A stretch of DNA of 64,000 nucleotides from Pseudarcicella hirudinis. Its GTDB lineage: Bacteria > Bacteroidota > Bacteroidia > Cytophagales > Spirosomataceae. Position 1 is the stretch's first letter. Each line of letters opens with the position of its first letter. A model generated the notes under the pieces. That model saw nothing but the letters and a program-made list of their open reading frames with translations, had not been told where the DNA came from and did not search any database. The stretch lies in assembly GCF_900115665.1 (NCBI RefSeq), contig NZ_FOXH01000015.1, positions 1 to 64,000 of the forward strand. The letters are read 5' to 3'. A program made the translations under genes and the position numbers. Shown piece after piece: positions 63,262 through 64,000 of the stretch.

Positions 63262-64000
63262 CTACATGGTGATTTTAGGTTTTACAATATTGGTGATTTT
63301 CGAAAACGGATTTTCTTTTGATTCTCCCGAAGGAATCGGGATGGTAATTTCTGCGGTAACGACATCTTTGGAGGCCTGAAAGATCCGGAATTTGGCTTCG
63401 GGGCCAAATAATAGTTCCAGTCTGTGTGCAGTGTTTTCCAGGCCGAATCCACCTGATTCTGTGGTTTCCAGCACTCCTGTATTACTGATAATAATCAAAA
63501 GCTTATCATTGGTCATTTTAGTTTCAATACTCACAAAACCACCTTTTACAGGTTTGGAAACACCATGTTTTATGGCATTTTCAACAAGGGTCTGTAATAG
63601 CATTGGGGGCACCTGAACATTCAGTGTTTCCGGATAAATATTTTTACGAATCTGAAGCCGGTCTTCATATCTGATTTTTTCAAGAGCAAGGTAATCATCA
63701 ACGGTACGCAACTCTTCATTAAGCATAACTGTTTTTCTGCGATCTGCCAGTAATGAACTTCTCAGAATGTTTGAAAGTTGCGTAATTCCTTTCTGGGCTT
63801 TTTCCGGATCTTCCAGAATCAGAGCTCTGATGCTGTTTAGTGCATTGAACATAAAATGAGGATTCATTTGTGCTCGCAGTACTTTAGATTCTGTTTCTTT
63901 GATAGAAGATTGCAGTTTTACCTTTTCTACTTCTGCTTCTGACTTTCTTTCAAAATAATGAAAGGCATAATAGAATAAAGTCCAGATTGTGAGGGGTTTA
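63262..64000 (-). CDS. LytS-type sensor histidine kinase (partial)
   Basis: The gene enters from the right edge. The visible part (about 246 residues plus stop) includes the end of an N-terminal membrane segment (TIWTLFYYAF), a coiled linker (KSEAEVEKVKLQSSIKETES), the H-box AQMNPHFMFNAL with the phosphorylated His, and the ATP-binding N-box LQTLVENAIKHGVSKPV, followed by SGGFGLENTAHRLEL. The first ATG inside the window (63867) is not the start: an open frame continues to the right edge. It pairs with the LytTR regulator. Confidence 0.92.
   Translation of the reverse strand, partial: KPLTIWTLFYYAFHYFERKSEAEVEKVKLQSSIKETESKVLRAQMNPHFMFNALNSIRALILEDPEKAQKGITQLSNILRSSLLADRRKTVMLNEELRTVDDYLALEKIRYEDRLQIRKNIYPETLNVQVPPMLLQTLVENAIKHGVSKPVKGGFVSIETKMTNDKLLIIISNTGVLETTESGGFGLENTAHRLELLFGPEAKFRIFQASKDVVTAEITIPIPSGESKENPFSKITNIVKPKITM

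Noticed and set aside
1-64000. CRISPR array, insertion sequence or tRNA gene
   Set aside because: I looked for regularly spaced repeats, terminal inverted repeats with a transposase, and cloverleaf-like GTTCGA arms in the intergenic stretches; none was found by eye.

Overview
The window looks like chromosomal DNA from a member of the Bacteroidota, probably in or near the Cytophagales. The reasons are: a secreted subtilase ending in a type IX secretion (Por) sorting domain; repeated TTTG / TAnnTTTG promoter spacing, the group's -33/-7 signature; almost no Shine-Dalgarno sequences; a LytS/LytTR pair; DUF5117-type zinc metalloprotease; secreted Gfo/Idh/MocA proteins with Tat-like signals; and low-to-moderate GC. 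I cannot name the genus from sequence alone. I see no insertion sequence, prophage, CRISPR array or tRNA; this is core chromosome with many single genes and short operons.

Layout. 1-370: tail of an rRNA operon (23S end, 5S, terminator). 0.8-9 kb: GH3-family adenylating enzyme, zinc-ribbon Nudix hydrolase, PnuC, endonuclease III, an ECF sigma factor with a small overlapping partner, a secreted GH31 glycosidase and a thiolase. 9-14 kb: small secreted protein, a structured gene-free stretch, pdxJ, yqeY, cvpA, rlmN and a DUF72 protein. 14-17.5 kb: second half of the histidine pathway (hisH, hisA, hisF, hisIE) behind a complete attenuator: promoter, 16-residue His-rich leader peptide, alternative stems and terminator. 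17.5-27 kb: lipoproteins, methionine-type aminotransferase, nagA, PBP1C, beta-CASP nuclease and a Cys/Met PLP enzyme. 27-31 kb: two tandem Tat-type Gfo/Idh/MocA oxidoreductases and a cupin. 31.4-38.2 kb: TetR-TolC-adaptor-RND efflux operon with a likely operator. 38-45.8 kb: GT-C-like membrane protein, zinc metalloprotease, ComEC, NadD and guanylate kinase. 45.9-50 kb: ECF sigma/anti-sigma pair and mreBCD. 50-55 kb: MORN-like secreted protein, GDP-fucose synthase, methyltransferase, degenerate cNMP-domain protein with an AcuI-type reductase, and a cupin. 55-64 kb: T9SS subtilase, PhoB-type regulator, secreted propeller-like protein, AI-2E-family transporter and a LytTR/LytS two-component pair that runs off the end.

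Working together. HisH and HisF form the imidazole glycerol phosphate synthase, HisA supplies its substrate and HisIE acts just before HisA, so the operon covers one continuous pathway block. The leader would read charged tRNA-His and decide between terminator and antiterminator. The efflux operon is a self-contained repressor, outer-membrane channel, adaptor and pump set. mreBCD sets cell shape.

The strongest finding is the histidine attenuator, whose leader start codon sits at the expected transcription start and may therefore be leaderless. No wholly new multi-gene system is evident.
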